The translations under genes were made by a program, and so were the position numbers. The notes below the pieces were generated by a model, which worked only from the letters and a program-made list of their open reading frames with translations, was not told the origin of the DNA and ran no database searches. A stretch of 64,000 nucleotides of DNA from Plasmopara viticola (lineage: Eukaryota; Oomycota; Peronosporomycetes; Peronosporales; Peronosporaceae): assembly GCA_001695595.3 (NCBI GenBank), contig MBPM02000002.1:620001-684000 (forward strand), given 5' to 3'. This document shows positions 44,032 to 56,058 of this stretch, in pieces; within the stretch, counting starts at the first letter, position 1; every line of letters starts with the position of its first letter.

Positions 44032-46653
44032 TCAAAAAAATCGAGGCCGCCGATTCCCTTTCGAGTCCAGCCTCCCACTCATATCACCTTCCTGATCATC
44101 TACTCGATTCGTTACCACGCAAATGTCGCCACCCGCAATCAGCTGAGTAAATGCTAATGGATCGTGGTCCATCGCATCAACAAGTCGTGGAAATTTCAAC
44201 AGGACCAGCTCGGTCAGCAATTGCTCAGCGTCTTCCATACGTTTTTGTTCCACATATTGTTGGAGCTGAAGACACAACGAGCCCGGAGGAGAGGGTTTAG
44301 TGGCAGCTAGGGGCACCGAATCTGGAGCTCCCCGTGTCTCGCGCATATATTTTTGTAACAGTGCAGCCTCTTGCAACTCGTCGGCTGAGTAAATGTAGAT
44401 ACCCGTTGCAAAACCATTGACTTGTTGCAAGAGCGACGCTTGTTCTACTGCTGAAAGCGTACTCGTCAAGTCGGCCACGGGCTCAGATGGGACACACTTT
44501 TGCATGGCAGACGTTGCTGATGGAATGAGGTAGCTACCACGCTCGTCATGGTCAGTATACGAGAGCGTGCGTACCGCCAACGCTCGTTGAATAGCTTCCG
44601 TCAAGTCACTTGGCATCGTCTCCCGCCGCCCGCGCGATGGGGGAGTGTGTGCGACATCGGCTTCATAACGAGCTCCATTCGACGAAGATTGATACGCCAG
44701 CGGCGTGGCACTGAATTGCGGCGAGGGGCGTTCGTCGTGTAAGGGACTGTACCCATTCGTTGGCATAGACATCGACATTGGCGATGGCGCTAATCTTGGG
44801 TCACCAAAGTGACAACTTCGACTGTTGTATCGATCCAGCACAAAACTACGAGGCTCATGCTCTTGCTGGTACGAATGCCTCGCATTGCGCTGGGTAGCGG
44901 GTCGCTGTTGGAGCACGCCGTCAAGCATCCCATGAGCAGACTGAGCACCCAAGACATGGACCCAAGACACCAAGTCTCGTTCCGACTCGGCGCCAAAAAT
45001 GTACGTGCGTTGCCCAGCACTGGGTGGAATGATTTTAAAGTAATGCAACTCCTTGTTCCGTGCATTCACTTCATACGCTTCACAGACCTCAACTGTCACT
45101 CGTCGCAAGGGCACAATTCCAAGAGGTTTGGCATCCGACATTCCATGGTAGTACATCATTTTGCCCTCACAAGCCACAAACCATCGCTTTTTCCAATTCT
45201 TGACAAATCCGCCCTGTTTAAACAACCACCCTTGCATCGTTGGCGTCGCCTCTTCGGGTCTTCCAGACGGTCGACGCCGCATTTGAAACTCGTGGTAGGG
45301 CTGAAGGGTTGGCGCTGTCATGCGGCGTTGTGGCGACACGTGCGATCGTTGCGTCTGCGTCGGCTCTACCTTGTCGTCACGGACGGGACTTTTGCTTCGT
45401 GACTTGAACTTTCGCGGCGACGGCGACGCCCTTGAAGGATACGGAGTTCCATGTTCATCGAGCATCTCCACGTGACAAAACAGCTGGAAATTATCAGGGT
45501 AGCGGGGGTTCCCCGTCGCTTCGTCCACTTCCACCTTTGGTAAACGATATAAATTGCTCTATTCGTGCCACACATGCCGCTAAAATGAGCTCCCAATCGC
45601 GATAAAATAAGAGGCCAACCGTACCAAAACTTACATGATTGTGGAAAAAGTCGGTGTTAAAGGTAAAATGGAACATTTTAATCATGCGCTTGCCGAGAAT
45701 GTTGGTCGTATTGGCATGAAAGCACCGGACCAATACATCGCCTTGCACTTTGACATTGACCTAAAAAGTATACCCAAAATCAAAATAAGAGTCCCATTTT
45801 CACCAAAATCGTGTCTCCACTTCCACAGACGTACCTCAAACATAATCGAGCCAAAGGGGTCGGCCAGATACGTTTCAAACTTGGGACTTTGCCACGAACT
45901 ATTGTAGAGCAATTGTGGCTGATAATGCTGCGACGGTGCCGGTAAAACCTGCAAAAATGGCGTGCATCCACCTCTGGGAGGAGCATCAAAGTCAGGCACG
46001 CCGTGGAGGACAATACGCTGAAGCAGCATCTTCTTGGCCGGTCGAAGTGGCGGGATTTGCGTCGGCATGCGGCCCATTCGGCGCAATACTTTTAAAAAGT
46101 AATAAATATACAGCGCTTGACTCGGAAATCGCACGCCTTGGCCTCGAGCGCTCCAAAAATCGCGGATACTCGAGTTGGCCAGCTCGCGCAGCTCGTGCTC
46201 CTTCCGCAACTTAAAGACACTACCATAGTAGCCAATGAGGAGCAAAAAACATGAGCAGACAATGCCCGTGCGCCCTTTACCAGCCAGACAATGGACGACG
46301 AGAACGTGCTTCGAGCTCTTGGCGACCCACTCAATCATATCGTTGATTATGTCCAACAACAGCTGTAAAGGTGGTGGATGATGGTCGGGGAAGCCGCACT
46401 CGTTCACACGTCCTTCAAATTTGTTGTAATCATACGAGCGCTCGCTTAAATTATACACGCGGTAGCTGTAGGGATGACGCGAGTTTAAAAAGTTGGCCAC
46501 CTCGTTAATGTCATTTCGATACGTCTTTTCAACACCCGAGGCCGGGTAGCCCATGGCAATGAGCTTCGGTGTGATGTACGTCAGGTCGAGGTCAAAGCCA
46601 TCCTGCATGAACCGCACGCGCGAGCCAGAGACGGCGGCTCGGAGCGCCTTCAT
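44032..46653 (-). CDS. PTEN-family phosphatase with C2 domain and C-terminal PH domain
   Basis: Exons 46653-45835, 45760-45635 and 45534-44032, with introns of 74 and 100 nt (donors GTACGT and GTAAGT), all in phase 0, give 815 residues. The N-terminus aligns along the PTEN catalytic domain: RFMQDGFDLDLTYITPKLIA, IAMGYPASGVEKTYRN, FPDHHPPPLQL with Asp90, and the P-loop HCLAGKGRTG with Cys122 and Arg128. Both P-loop basic residues typical of PTEN lipid phosphatases (the Lys before GRTG is kept) are nearly intact; HCK is HCL here. The C2 domain spans exons 1-3: VNVKVQGDVLVRCFH, MFHFTFNTDFFHNH, then NPRYPDNFQLFCHVE. A Ser/Arg-rich linker leads to a PH domain at about 415-520 (MQGWLFKQGGFVKNWKKRWF). 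The basic KxnWKKRW pattern suggests phosphoinositide binding. The C-terminal 290 residues look disordered. It probably removes the 3-phosphate of PIP3 at membranes; substrate inferred from family. Confidence 0.92.
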
Positions 46654-49600
46654 ACTGGAAAGTCGAGGGGGGAGCTCGCGAATTTGGGAAATGAACCTAT
46701 TAGCGTAAGTTTATAGGAAGAATCTCTTACAGATGGCACACGTCGCGATGGCAAAAAAACAACCCGCAGTAATTACGGCTTACAAAGCCTCTTTTTGAGG
46801 AAAATCCATCTAAAACCGTATATTGTTACCAGACGGATCAAGCTTTACAATACACTTGGACAAAACTCTTCTACCTTATTTTCTTAGAAATTGAGCCTTC
46901 ATTTCTTCGAGTTTAAGCCTAAATTTCTTCTTGATTCTACTACCCATCCGATTCATTTCTGAGACACATACAAATAGGCTTTTTTGGCAAGTATCCCAAC
47001 CCATTTCGGTGAGGCAAGGACCCTAAATCGATAATCGTCATTAAGGTTATCGTAAAGTCAAACATGCAAATATCTGCGTCTACTTTTACACGAGATCACA
47101 AATCAAAAGGTCATTTATGCGATGTTCACTCGCATCGCTTAAATTATTGACGTAATGTAATAAGGTCGTGAGTTGTACTTTGATCAAGTTCCCAATGACT
47201 TGTTGCAGTGATACTGCTCTTGAATCTCTTGTTTATTTTAGACCCAATCGCTGGAATTCGGGTGCGGTAATGACGATAGTCTGGGACACATTGGTGTTAA
47301 CTTGCGGTGCCGACTCGTACGTATTTACAATATAATGGAAAGACGAATTCTGGCAACACGTGTCACTTACCACACTACATTGTGGCGACAATGACCATAA
47401 ACTTATTCTGGTGCCTCTGTAAAAAGCCGTTGCATGAAGCCGAGCATTCGCGTTAAGAATTAATTACACGTTAAAAATAGTCTTTATTAGTAGTGGTGCG
47501 TGATTGGTAAAGTCAAGCATACAAGAGATTATGGGTGAAAATATTGGATCTGATAAATCAGTCTAATTCCGTACGAAAGTGCTTTAACCTATGCCCTGCT
47601 GTCACTATTGTGCGCAAAACACTTATATTTGTCAAAGTCTTAATCCAAAGCTAACACAGTAGTAGTCGTTATAACGAACTTGGGTGTCTTGATTATAAAC
47701 TATATTCACATGGGTTGCCGCATCAACATCATATAGGTACATGCTTGGCTGCAAGAGCTAATTGACAGCCGCGACCAACATTTTAGCATTGGTCGACGTG
47801 GCTTCTAAGCTCCATTTTACTTGCGAGTAAGACGCTTTAAAACCTCTGTAATGCATCAATGGCACGAATACGGTACACATCATCCTGAGTGGCTTTATGA
47901 CTGCGTTATTGTCGGCATCGGCGCCTAGTGACATCCAAAATGACTTCTTGTTGTAAAGCAGTCGCATAGCATATGCAGCTACAAAAGAGCAACTAGATGG
48001 TGCAAAGTGGTATTTATTGTGCCGTAAGGGATCTACAGCTGGCTCGTTGGATAGCACCTAATACCAATAACAAACGGCTGGCGAAATTGACAGTCAATCG
48101 ACATTTTGATTTATTGGATTTGTGGTTATGGAATTGTCACGATTGATTTATGTCAAGGTTAATGAAATCCATAATCGCAAGGTCGGCATTCAATTGTCTT
48201 CAATAGGTTTAGCATTACAAGAACACGATCTTGGTGCACGGTACAGCCGTATATACAAAATCTGATCGTTTACGCAATTACTCTTTGCAATCGGAAGTGC
48301 GTACGTATATGATCAACCATGACTACTAGAGCATAAGATCATCCACGATCTAGTTGCGCTTGGAGTATCCGTGATCTATCAGTCAGATCTGATCGGCAAA
48401 CTACCAATATAAGGAGTAATTTGATCCAGCAATACGAATCGATACTACCAAAACACAGGTATCTAACCGATGTAACCGAACTTGCAATTAATTCAGGCGA
48501 GCCTTGAGGCGAATCAATCAATTAAAACGGGCTGATGGAAAAGGAAAAAGGGGTAGACTTAATCTTTAAAGACAAAACCTTCTTAGACTACACAGGTAGC
48601 TAGTGTGCTATTGGTGGTAATTGCTTAGCGCACGCCGTCACCACACGCAGCGCACCCGGAGGATCAGATCGGACCGGAGTGTTGCTTTGTATGTGATTGT
48701 TTCCGATCAACTTTGACGGCAAGGGAAGTATTTAAACTTTCGAGATTATTGGTGCTCACTACACAAGACTTCAAGATGACCACACAGTAAGCACACTGAA
48801 ACCGATCTGGCTGATTACGTATTTGGGATGCTGTGTATGGCCTTTAAGTTGGCACGAATGTCTGTGACTAATTGATTAAAGCATCATAAGTAAGTCAAGA
48901 GCCACCGGAGACATGAATTAGTTCTGCACAAAGTGAGACTTCAGCAAACTCAAACTGCTGCTAAGATTATCACTCCGTTAGTTGGCAGTCTGGGGCAAAG
49001 TGCACGCTATTGGCTTGTACTGCAATCCTTTTAATGCTATCCATTGGAAAAACCTCATCAATCGTTGATCCGTCGACGCGTGAGATTGCCCAAAGAATTG
49101 TTCAAAGCTGACATCTCCGACAATATTAGAGTAGAAGTTTAACGCGATAACATTGCTATATGGTCGACTAAGCTGTTGCGAGACGTATACAATCTCAAAG
49201 ATTTTGGAACAATGCTCATGAAGAGCCAGATAATGAAGCATTTGCGTCCAAAGATACAGAGATCGTTGACGGTACCTATTACTCCGATACAAGCGATGGC
49301 CATTGTGGACTGTGTCAGAAGTCATTAATTCCTTAGCAAGAGGTGTCGACAGTTAGGCTGTAGCCGATGATCAAGCTGGACAAATAATGCTCATTGAACA
49401 AGATTAAAAAATCACTTTCGCGATCATAATCAGATGTGCCTGGCAACCTCTTGAGCACTGTTAAAAAGAAGATATGAATCAGAAATGGTGATATTTTTAT
49501 CTGAATACACACATTTGAAGACATAACGGGTACGGCGTCATTCGCGTTACATCTACCGAACTCAGGCTTAACTTTAAAGATAAGTCAGGGCTGCTTACAG

Positions 49601-52600
49601 CATTCGTCTGAAAATTGAGGCTTTTGATTAACGACAATATAAGCTTCCACGGGGCGAGTATGCAGCGTGTATTGTTTATGAGTAAATCAATTTCATCACG
49701 GATGTGAGTGGTGCCGAACGCCATCTGAGCACTATTGATATCAGATACGTGAATCGTCCTAATGAATAAATATGCACCTTTGTGGTAAAAGATTATGGTG
49801 TTCTAGATACAACGTAATGGCTTTGATGTTCTGCTGACGACTCAGACACGGATGCTGCAGCTGTTGTAGCAAATAGAAAACAATAATCAAACAGCACCAT
49901 TACCTCAGGAGTAGAAGAATGCTGTTTCAAAGTATGTGTTCGAGTTAAAGAAGGATGTCTATAAAAAAAACCACCACCACCGAAGTTTTTTTGCGCAACA
50001 AGCAAAGAAGCTTGATTTCGACCACATCTTGGGGAAGGGGACGCTCTTGTGACTGTACTAGTGGCAATGCGCACCTATAGTCGCTTCTCATGCACATGGT
50101 GCAGACGCTAGCACGACGGGAGGTGAAGCAGTATATGGCCGATGCGAGTGCATGGGGTGGAGCCTGGAAAAATATTCACAAATTAGGGGCACGTGGAGAC
50201 TTTGCGACGGACAGGAGCATTACACTTCCGAAGCACAAGACTACAAGGTAATTACAAGAGCGTGCGCTGTATCTTTGTTAGGTGATAAGACATGATATAG
50301 TGTCTAAGACTAGCAACCTCAACGATTTGGGACGTAGCGCATTTTTAAATAAAAGAAAGGGCGAGCCGCACGTGTTTTCTTTCTAGACAAGCACATATTA
50401 GGATTAGTGGCTCGTGAAAGCTTCGCAGATCTACGACCAAATCCCCGAGAAGAACAGGTCGTCATACGGGTATCCACAGCGCGTCTTAAGATTTAATTAT
50501 GAATTTTGCGAATATAACCAGCGCCTCGAAAAAAAGTCGCTGCCAAAGACGTTTTGTTTTGTAACACAATATTAAAGCTTTCAGCCAAATGCTCCAACAG
50601 GCCGAGCATAAAGTATAATACCTTGGGCTAACAGTAACGCGGTGACACTGGCGAAGACTCTAACTGTTTGCCGCACTCGATGAGGATTTTACCTACTGGT
50701 ACACTCGCTGCGTGCACATATACGTCTCGACTTACTCATGCAGCTCAGGCCACAATAACCAGGCCATACGTCTTCTCTCGACCGAGATGACTATTACGCG
50801 GTGTATTACAAGCTCTTTCATGGATGGTATTACAGCTCCTGTATACGCGGCGGACACGGTTAAAACACGCCGACACTCTCTTATCCGAGTCTGTAAAGTG
50901 GCCGCTCTCCGCATAGCTACGCACTTGCTATCTTACGCACTCCTTTAACACATTCGGTTCGCCACAGAAATGGTAAAAAATGTGACGTGGATTAGCTTAA
51001 AGCTCGGGCAACGAAATAAAATCAGCCGAAGCATTTTCTTTCTGTCTTACGGCTCATTAAATATTGGACTACAAAAAAAGAGCAATTTACTTAGTCTTCG
51101 CAAGCGATGGAGGGTGACACTGTTGCAGTCTATTCACGCATAATCTGCTTAAATCGCGGATGGTTTAGATTAAAGCATAAAAACTCTGAGTTTGACGGGG
51201 ATATTTTTTTGCAACAAGCTTATTGTCATGAACATGTTAGTCCTTGTAGGCACTCATGATCTTTAATATCTACGCACGATCGCCTAATCTCTCTATTTGG
51301 TGCATGCTTGTAGCAGTGCTGTGACGTTGGTAAAATTAGAATGTTGCAGATAAATAACCGGTTTGGCACCTCAAGCAGGCTCTTTTACTGGTTTTTCGTT
51401 AACCATTCTGTATCTTTTAAAGAGAAATCGACTGTTGCCACACCGCTTCTGCGTAGTTCGCTTTGCGTGCATTTATATCTGGCGCGACTCATTTTAATTC
51501 CTTTCAGGCCTCTCTTCTAACGAAATCGACTGAAGATGATGACCTTGCCGATACCCAAAATTCATTCTTTTCGATCAGACACGATTTTTGCGCCGAAAAA
51601 TTTCTTAATTGCCTTAACGTGATGCCTATTTGTGCGCATCCACTTACACACCGCTCACAAGTCAATAATGTGGCTTTGTCGGCTTCAAACATTGGTAGGC
51701 TTTACAGGGGGGACTTACTTACGAGCTCGTGAGACCAGTAGAAATTGTGCGATGCTGTCGCGAAAGTTATTTTGCGCCCTAAAGAAATGTCATGATAGTT
51801 TTGATTGATCCTTGCACGTCAACTAGCGTCGTTCAGAGCGACCTTGCGGGGCAGCAACCTTATCAATGATGACAGATGACAGAAGCAGCTCAATAATTAT
51901 ATGGTTGCGTCTATATTGACTCAGCATGCCGAGCATGGTCTCACTTGGTGAACACGAGTGTCTAAAAGTGCCAAGAGCAATCAAATGGCTCGAAAAATTC
52001 AAATTGCATCGATTTGATACGCTACTGTAAATATGTCACACACGGATTATAGCAAATACACTTTCTTCAAGCTCTTGATTGATGAGATACATATTGTACG
52101 AGTTTCCCGTCGTCCAAGTCGCCCGGTGACAAACTTATTGAAGTGCTATCACGGACAACATTGTGTGCATGTACAGCGCACACTTTGCTTATAGGATACG
52201 CTACATTAAATGATTTGAAAGTTGGGCGCCGCAAGAGAACGTAAGTATGTTGTTTTTCCCCGGTAAGCAGTGTGCCACGAAAATATACCCGAGAACAATG
52301 AAAGCCACAGAGTTATGTGCTATAAATTGTGATGGATTTTTTTTGCTGAGCGTTTTGCTTACCGAGAAGAAACACTTCAAACCGAAATGCAGCGCAACGC
52401 ATGACAAGAATTTTTTTGTTGCTCACCACAACTAAGTTATATGCTTTTACAATACCGTTTCAAGTCAAAAGAACAATATTCAAATTTATTGATGACTGAA
52501 TCATAGAACAGACAGAATCAGCCAAAGGATGCCACGTGCTTATGGTGCGATAAGCACCATAAGTACGTGGCATTTTTCCTTTGCAGCGGCGACGACATCT

Positions 52601-54369
52601 AGATCAACTCAGCATAAAGCTCGTTGTATTTATTTGCTTAATTAATCCACTGACGCATACTAGTTGGATTATTGAGCCTTGTCAATGCACAGATGAAAGT
52701 CACCTTCTCCGGAACATCACGTACAAGGTCTTTGCTTGCGCAGAAGTTTCACTTCTTGTATTTGACGTACAGAAAGCAATCAGAACGACTGAATGGACCT
52801 ATATGAATGTAACTTCATTGCACGGAGATCATTATCAGAGCGGTTTAGTGCGAAGATGCCGTTAAAAGAACACGGCGTGAAGTCGCGGAGGGAAGCAACG
52901 CATAACATACCATTTGGTAAAAATTGGGATACACCTTTATTTAACCTAACAAGAGCCACTTCAAGGGTAAGCTGCTATGAGTGATTACTACCATTACTAG
53001 AGCGTCGCTCGGCCTTAGGGCCATGCCCAACGAAATGCCAAAGTTGGGGCCCGTGGCCTCTTTTACGCTAAGTGTTATGACCGGGTACAACGAAAAGATT
53101 TCGCTTACATTACCACCTCAAGGAATGTAAACGGCGTCAACCATTATGTAGCGGTAATGTTTGTATGACACCACCCCGTGTATAGTGTTCAAGGTTGTAA
53201 GATACATAAAATCTTACGTACACCACCTTCAATCTGCGTAGCACTCGTTGATCTCGTGAACGCCCTACTGCCACCAAAAGAAAGATTTTGCGGCTGACTT
53301 AGTGCAATTGATCTTTTGTAGACGGATAATAATCTAAAAAGGAGCCTTTTGGTTTTGCTTTCTTTCACATCCAGCACGGTAACTGTTGATTCGCTCGTGC
53401 ACCGATTGTAAGCATAAGTTTCGATTTCATCTTGTGTCGTGCCCAAATAGTTGAAACATTGTCTTGGGATGTGGTGCCTTTTCAACTTAAAACCCGCTAA
53501 ATTAGTATAGTTGGCAAAAAAATCAGCCCCCTCTTCATTCTACAACCCTTTCTTAGAAGTCAGAGAACAGATGCTGCTAAAGTTTATATAGTATATCTTG
53601 AGGTAACGTTCTTCCTGGAGCGATCGTATCGAGCAGGTTGTCAGACTTGATGCGCTCATTTGCATTATCGGCTGCACTACACTGCATTTAGCACAGGACG
53701 ACGAACTTGATGCAGGTAGGGCAATGTGCGCACGCGCTTAAAAAGTGTTCGCATACCGGTTAATGATTGAACAAGCGAATTACATTGATAGCACATACAA
53801 CTACTTTACTTGCCGTCTCACGGATCAATCGCGTTCATATGAGTAAACAGCGAAGGGTTCAGGCAAATGTCATAGAGCGTAATGGTCGTACGCTCGTAGA
53901 ACAAAGGATGTGGTCGATGAGCTAGACGATTGGCTCGCGCGTATACGTTGACTCAAGTCTTGCTGTCTGACTTATTCGTCCGTTATGTCAACATCACCAA
54001 GCTCAGATTCCTGGAACCCAGCCAATTTTGGGCGCCGCCCTTATCCGGCACCTTTCATGTGACACTATAGTGGTCTTTACTGCCCAACTTGTGCTAGCAA
54101 GATCATTAACTTCACTCTTGAACGTCTTAATACGCCTTAACATCATTCAAATGCGGCATCTATACTGCTAATATGGAAGACGCGTTCAATAAATCAATCA
54201 CTACATGTTATTCAATTTCTAACAAGAACGCTTTTTTTCTTTACTTGGCCGTAATCTTGATCGACAACTTTGCCTCTCGATCCTTAATCGAGCTCAAATC
54301 CGTCGTACTCAGCATGGTGGTGTGGTGCACACCAAGGCACATATCTCTTCAATCAACACTAGTCCAATC
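46654..54369. other. 7.7-kb gene-poor block
   Basis: No gene can be supported. The longest open frames (about 100-115 codons on the minus strand near 47.8-48.1 and 49.0-49.3 kb) read partly like protein but carry no motif I can name. They may be remnants of mobile elements. A near-perfect hairpin at 52529-52573 is listed separately. The first bases hold the PTEN-PH promoter, and the last few hundred hold that of the WD40 gene. Confidence 0.45.
52529..52573. repeat. 20-bp inverted repeat with 5-nt loop (strong hairpin)
   Basis: The left arm (52529-52548) starts ATGCCACGT. The right arm (52554-52573) ends ACGTGGCAT. The arms pair at 19 of 20 positions, and the one difference would be a G-U pair in RNA. 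The loop is GATAA. The right arm is followed by a T-run. It is far from any gene I can see. Confidence 0.9.
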
Positions 54370-55952
54370 ATGGACTCGCTCGCGTGGGTAATGGCGCTGC
54401 TGATGGTGGTAGCCGGAGCTGGCTACATGTATCTCCAGCAGCAAGAGAAGGCCAAAAAACAGGCACATGCGATACAAAAGCAAAAGGAGGAACGCGCACG
54501 CCAGCAATTCCACGCACTAAACAACAAGAATGCCAAGGTCAAGGCCAAGAAGAAAGTGGACGTGACGGCGGAGCTCAAGAAGAAGACGCAGGTTTCGTTG
54601 TCACAAAAGGAAAGCAACGATCACGCCAGCATGATCCATGTGCTGAAAGGCCATAAATACCGTGTCACGGCCGCGGCTTACAGTCCCAATAACCGCTTTG
54701 TGGCTACTGCCAGTTCAGACCGCTCCATCCGTCTCTACTTCCGCGACACGCTCAAGGACAAGAACCCTAAGCTGCACCACATTAATATTGAGTACGACCA
54801 TGTTACCGCCATGACTTTTAGTTCGGACGGACGCACTCTTGTGGTGGCGACCGAGAGCGGTAATATTAAAGTTTACCGTACGTTTGGTAGTATTGCAATA
54901 GTTATTGTGGTCATTTTTGGTAGTAAGCCATGGCTTGTGTTTTTCTTACTAGAAAAATTACGGACCAAGCCCGAACTCGTGGCGGACTTTCCAGTGTCAC
55001 ACAAGACGGACGTGCACTCCGTGCTTATGAACGACATTGGCAACGTAAAGTATTGGTCTTTACTATGAGGGTGGCTTTCAATGTACTGACTGGATTGGTT
55101 GGTAAACTATAGTGGACAACAATTATAACGTGTGCGGGAGACGCGGACACTGACGTCAAGTTCTGGAACTTGCGTGGCGAGTTGTTACAAACAGTCAACA
55201 CGAACCAAGTGACCAATTACCATTGTGTCGGATCCAAAGATAATCGATATATCGCAGTAGCAGCGTACACGCCCGAGGTCAAGATTTATGAGATTGTTCG
55301 TGAGAGGACGGGTGCCTTCAAAAAGGTGCACAAAATCGTGACGCTAAGTGGACACAGGGTAATGCCACAATGCAGCAATATGTATTGTGAGAAGAATGCT
55401 GACGCTTAAAGTTTGATTAATTTGGCTAGACGGGAGTCGTAGATCTTGCCTTCAATGGCTCAGATACGCTGCCAGTAGATCGTGTCGTAACAATTTCCAA
55501 GGACGCGTCAGTTCGCGTGTGGGATATTAATGGTAAGTTGGAGTCTGTGCAAAACCTTTTTCATTCAATGTCCTGGAACTCTGACGTATGATGCCAGTAC
55601 GTTACACGGTGCAAGAAGACCCCAAAGTCTTGTCGTCGTTTAACGCCAGTAGAGATGAAGCTTTTCAGGCAACCGACTTTGCGCCAAATGGAAAGGTAGA
55701 AAGCGGTACCCATGTTGTGCGACAATGAAAATTATGACCTCGACTATGATATGATGCTCGCAGGTACTGGTCATGGCGCGAGGTAAGAACCTCGTGTTTA
55801 TTCGAACCAGCGATAAGAAGGAGTTCTACATAATTGAGCACGCGATTGAAGATCCGATCAAGCGTGCTATCTTCTCTCCCGATGGAACGGAAGTGCTTGT
55901 ACTTGGAAAGAATTGCAAACACGTCAAGATTTACAAGACGCCCGAGCCGTAG
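54370..55952 (+). CDS. TBL2-like membrane-anchored WD40 repeat protein
   Basis: Six exons (54370-54877, 54953-55044, 55113-55358, 55430-55532, 55598-55695, 55764-55952) keep frame over 411 residues. The five introns are 65-75 nt. Near the N-terminus is one membrane anchor (WVMALLMVVAGAGYMYL), then a Lys/Gln/Ala-rich helix. From about residue 95 WD repeats follow: LKGHKYRVTAAAYSPNNRFV...DRSIRLYF, HVTAMTFSSDGRTL, TCAGDADTDVKFWNLRGE, SGHR/TGVVDLAFNG...KDASVRVWDI, and IKRAIFSPDGTEVLVLG. The order and the N-terminal anchor match transducin-beta-like 2, an ER membrane protein linked in animals to PERK/eIF2 signalling. Function in oomycetes is not known. The start at 54370 places the anchor at the very N-terminus. 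An in-frame ATG at 54322 is possible. It is convergent with the SET-domain gene, 106 bp apart. Confidence 0.87.
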
Positions 55953-56058
55953 TGAAATCAAATAGGTGCGCATACTTCAGTAAGCGGGATGAAGAGCACA
56001 TTCATCGAAACGACAACTTGTGGATAATAACTATAACGATCGTATTCGTACATGCTCA

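Noticed and set aside
44809..45402. 197-codon + strand frame
   Set aside because: Antisense of the PTEN-PH third exon, which has clear C2 and PH motifs.
48600..48800. LTR-like sequence of a Copia-type element
   Set aside because: The composition is suggestive, but I found no matching second LTR, primer-binding site or polyprotein motif.
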